From positions 1 to 25,123 of the IMG/VR virus record IMGVR_UViG_3300028925_006907: a stretch of DNA of 25,123 nucleotides, one strand, 5' to 3'. Within the stretch, counting starts at the first letter, position 1. The number at the start of each line of letters is the position of its first letter. Position numbers and translations under genes: made by a program. Below, piece after piece: positions 24,901 through 25,123 of this stretch. Source of the DNA: a virus. The notes below the pieces were generated by a model that ran no database searches, was not told where the DNA came from, and saw only the letters and a list, made by a program, of their open reading frames with translations.

Positions 24901-25123
24901 TATCTTTTTTTTTTACCTCCTCTTTAGATGTTTCTGATGGATCTTTTACAGCTTTCTCTACATCTTTATTATTGATAATCTTATCTATACCAGTGCCAAT
25001 AATCTCTTTAGCTTTCTTAGCTAGTATCTTTCCAGACTCTAATGCTTGAATTAGTTTAGCTTTAGCTCCAGAAGTTATCTTACTCTTATCATAATCCTTA
25101 ACTTCTTTTATAGCTTTCTTAAC
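15944..25123 (-). CDS. Giant polyvalent protein: metallopeptidase plus single-chain RNA-polymerase-like core (5' end beyond window)
   Basis: The frame is open to the right edge, giving 3059 visible codons; the first in-window ATG (24770-24772) lies in a continuing Lys-rich stretch and need not be the start. Counting from that ATG, HEVGH lies at 201-205, preceded by TSLAIGSVVLINENQVAQTD and followed by EETFTRTLEAFS (about 315-326), a possible third zinc ligand; this resembles the metallopeptidase of phage polyvalent proteins. A beta-subunit-like barrel is suggested by ENDAMGYILPEQAKF (D1113) and YLKFAIHTLTPKL (K1161), followed by GNLVIAASESAAKL. A beta'-like barrel has GTRVPAHGKVSSSAFVV (R1437) and WGADLDGDSIH (D1479), matching the RxPxxxxxS ... 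ADxDGD polymerase signature, then NLVGIIAALQRTFN. The C-terminal part has hydrophobic helices, e.g. GIGIGVTLLSLIAIM (about 2818-2832). Relatives include crAss-like virion RNA polymerases that are packaged and injected. Activity is inferred. Confidence 0.8.
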   Translation of the reverse strand, partial: VKKAIKEVKDYDKSKITSGAKAKLIQALESGKILAKKAKEIIGTGIDKIINNKDVEKAVKDPSETSKEEVKKKDKSEIVPKSKQYKDTEDRLKGKGIPSFAATISKVQGVSANAYSYMIKAGSKTIKFFAYKALGAEDFTKENVNVKLSLVEPIAGQANVVEVEGKLYFQYINGGKLYESKIDVVINGEVVGQLEQASYDNKEATKKAKKKDVRTIDKIIGNIKQTKENFKKLLSKSFKNIPEQDNVFINRNLEVYSDSGLGASALIRSIVQKQFPGARGYAVQGRLMDDFGQEATSLAIGSVVLINENQVAQTDLIHEVGHIYYVLMEDTPLMKRIKKLLPKSSLYQKTREEYPELTLMNYKGFKTTLGHIYRNILENSMDSTSDLISISENIALAEQAGDSTRSTELFNNLRIQLKAQGVTDVRVDQQKHLLEETFTRTLEAFSYGTVDAVVKGSAAQKMLEKDLIEFYKKSKDLATEEEAKMLLDLSVDNIQSLDLEASIKHILLDFNSGERTVPVVQNSAYGDIKRANKKAYDSRSTYAAVSTYVGDFIGLNLTPAQITSKVMKSIAKDSSLKVADIKQLREYVKAVIVQLTRPQDLKLADEVLDQELSKIGLDFREKEDISEDSEAGDEMSKHNESSKVIALPTTTANFIKKITELYNHKNPENVINRKKLLYDLYVLSKTTMYDPYNFIPALRKSDSNEIMAMLSVLDKVYAKDKVLTNAKLMELKGPIEGINIEVLTHQALEIGYDGARKWKKYKTTSKTLEASVVRDVMNEVKDNASKGKEIADIYNELFYKKDPNSKRDRYSAAHKILDVLLDTNPKGALINKQALLQTEILFDGKRQFLWNVLFDHTNYKNGKPNLKHQSLIGMTKDKGFSMQVGKYKAAGLVHGKQGELKFILTEGLVASRAMNYLSMVDNVEGDGVSVFNKENGLHNRAKNVANIINDETIIDKNDVMHPNNNIYSDILHNKKSRGMLTGSDGKVNNNPFNFSIHSGMMRALIIKAEGVKYEGRASKLNNVTPNELIAGDFFSFLSQYNTGIENKDNTIIYDQAIAVFSDKSRRYYVESIVAHDTKSKKLLLSKVKNNPAYNAKYQNGDKIFPFTIENNKIVEMPKLVRDFKRYIKKNNELYQNNQDLKNTGNIDAALDAFLTSYIANKFMAQQLFVHDHRQSKNQVDYIKRAAGSIASHIVFDRNTTIEPIIIKDYFVDEEGNIGTEENEGTAIENDAMGYILPEQAKFVRAKYGEVQKVGNVFKFVYHYTETEGNLKGKTTYLKFAIHTLTPKLEATSPYLKNIGDVLRKRQAQVKEKSGTPGNLVIAASESAAKLFLDGVRTEEHIYDITSSENIDHIMSKQDEIYTNENGYRGLSGEGFGIQLELDKETSERFFPSQLFYNLATNIETKEEQVIVDEMFALRKKVMEANNAGRNQDLIMNDTATEKTVLNERDAFKSSVSADVFGVLVDSIYNNIDPRYPFVNAVHNSIATGRITHKGTKMYTKGSIAYQSASLGMGLQSYKKGLFKGDENVVASEAIVPGYLKKQGIKVGDLFIGTRVPAHGKVSSSAFVVKDFHDQIGDSPTSNITIPAHVSKNWGADLDGDSIHMNFKWTQEEVNKKEWRGWSNEFFDKYIQLISQEKRQKEIKADIDFVQDTKNAINESDSIYGKPEGSEESQLTPMGDAQMFEDNVPAKNLVGIIAALQRTFNILSNSKERLPFDITLKRGGKSVTNSRFFDDSSLEGGVGNWFGVAQLLNVALDNAKWQFASKLGMDMQSVFPYVLLRRLGYSLTDLSVLFNSPIVKEYMEFKRSRSKNYISKDSDINDMFNEDQDVNFNELVMFLKKQGVKGLTKQYRAIDTGEIKGAYNERAWQKLADRIESGIELDIDKLSKKHKGSEIDAILMLYGLSKFNQDVVRPFSKAFTVHQTIEKNPLELRTIRDDIRRIQEGPVLINPKERSGGLNLSYSLGKSRNNNIVQHAMSLFDSVLERATKTDIRYTPYMQKIINETATETLNENKDTKNKIINQIIIDNLKQNISFLNLIKDRPTLIEEFKLLQGRNKSNKFLNRVLDVIPSKDGNIVVINRAEITEFTSYKAIEQIKESFAELTEQDKNFIFELEAEFNGFGFTGGAGSAGSFTPFFDNDYLNNINKEISTIIQDNQTKEPNDVGGLSTEFTDAISNFKNKGNNFTVLDKIDKAAKQKNSFIDPTKKAKKIISSETSYNNDYIGDGVRTLSFDTWAADKGINLSKVSPESETYTILRNKYSSYREQLKIVREFESKLEKKPLSKYNIESLYNIAVKFRAMDNSATKGIAYTIEKEIGQRAFKLQSEKLRKAGAKQGYEYNVPGENGVEQEDLSNFRAWLGSNDMTSKRPEIQYLINEAQEQYRQYLRSFTKYKNIVEGANKALVRSKLKSLTVLERVRKGFDANARYQYIYGNIATVSNGTVRLLTEQEILEKSLTEEEINYYRAYKQVATDLLNVQDPSIPGTQMGDLESISRSGLFSLYDSTIDSYDYDRVKVRGTDKNGDTVLKTFYEWKYEVYKGRTSKITLASGKQIYELDKLRKIAKQQKAKGKHHDGSDIMLSDVEYDALVNNGAMIKRMIGDEGVSDIDAELIQEYERRQGMRAQNMTYDINSSLLEFVRSSLFMHGEKDGFAGMGKLAILTDSIIGFNKGIDNKNAVQYLTKWWKEGFLEKKTQEGIFGKTGDKVINGFVRLTSLRLLGFNMGVGVGNILAGKYQELRKRGGAQFIKGETRYWKDYFKSQAILKEHRIIEYSFDEFIHLSEKKGLYGTIERWSYVFMDASEGYIQGSAFLGMLTNEEYAGTTPITDKRVMYINHKISTLHGEGYSALDASMLSMYSYGKALLQFKKWFITLIQDRIKAEDINRFGEVNVGSYRASGEFVVGIFRKYFAGEMTKKNIMDIFNESSKQRKEEIINHIRGIGIGVTLLSLIAIMEDDDESDQGTLRRLKKFSHDVFVTTDMNRFANYTLVPSSYSTLKNSTKVISEAVRGDKVQRTGAYGESGTSQATKTFLTGIAPLAEIRKDVLNAFYQGPKGKKETSSLIR
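24905..24914 (-). other. A10 homopolymer with adjacent AGGAGG inside the giant gene (possible slippage site)
   Basis: On the coding strand, GAG GAG GTA AAA AAA AAA GAT contains ten consecutive A, immediately after AGGAGGT (24915-24921). A -1 slip reads AGA then TAA, an immediate stop; a +1 slip reaches TAG within eight codons. Normal decoding stays in frame on both sides. Transcriptional slippage, programmed frameshifting, chance and sequencing error are all possible. Confidence 0.4.

Noticed and set aside
1-25123. tRNA genes, integrase/att sites, reverse transcriptase with template repeats (diversity-generating element), restriction or CRISPR genes
   Set aside because: Looked for on both strands by eye; nothing supportable was seen. 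Almost all of the window is coding, leaving no room for longer non-coding elements.

Overview
The window looks like part of a tailed-phage genome (or a prophage or assembled viral contig) that infects a marine Flavobacteriia-type Bacteroidota host. The phage call rests on a holin, a DUF5675 lysis protein, several fibre and structural-type proteins, a phage GroES, and a giant virion-RNA-polymerase-like protein. The host call rests on three signs: a Bacteroidota-style secreted protein with a type IX secretion (T9SS)-like C-terminus, strongly AT-rich DNA, and start codons preceded by A-rich leaders with no Shine-Dalgarno sequence. No integrase, capsid, portal or terminase gene is visible, so lifestyle and family cannot be fixed from this window alone.

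Layout. Positions 1-925 hold a short rightward block: the tail of a cut gene, a 25-residue membrane micropeptide, a 59-residue protein, a 79-residue membrane-anchored protein and a GroES co-chaperonin. At 922-925 this block meets a long leftward block tail to tail, and the two stop codons overlap in a TTAA. Everything from 922 to the right edge is on the minus strand, with gaps of at most about 60 bases and many 1-8 base overlaps.

Reading the leftward block in transcription order, from the right edge: (1) a giant gene (at least 3059 codons, open at the right edge) with an HEVGH metallopeptidase motif and the double-psi beta-barrel signatures of a single-chain RNA polymerase like the crAss-type virion polymerases; (2) a fibre module (a 118-residue protein, then two LamG/carbohydrate-binding-like proteins of 388 and 1151 residues); (3) a 186-residue protein and a one-TM coiled-coil protein; (4) an export cluster of three genes with N-terminal signal or anchor sequences: a thioredoxin-like protein without CxxC, a 724-residue Cys-repeat protein ending in a T9SS-like domain, and a 365-residue putative outer-membrane barrel; (5) a lysis and small structural-protein region (holin, two related beta-rich proteins, a DUF5675 L,D-transpeptidase-like protein); (6) a fibre-like protein, two unknowns and a calcineurin-like phosphoesterase.

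How it may work together (inference): the giant protein may be packaged and injected to transcribe early genes. The LamG proteins would bind host surface glycans. The holin and DUF5675 protein would serve lysis. The export cluster could place phage-encoded proteins in the periplasm and on the host surface during infection, using the host Sec and T9SS machinery. That cluster and the giant polymerase-peptidase protein are the two most unusual things here.
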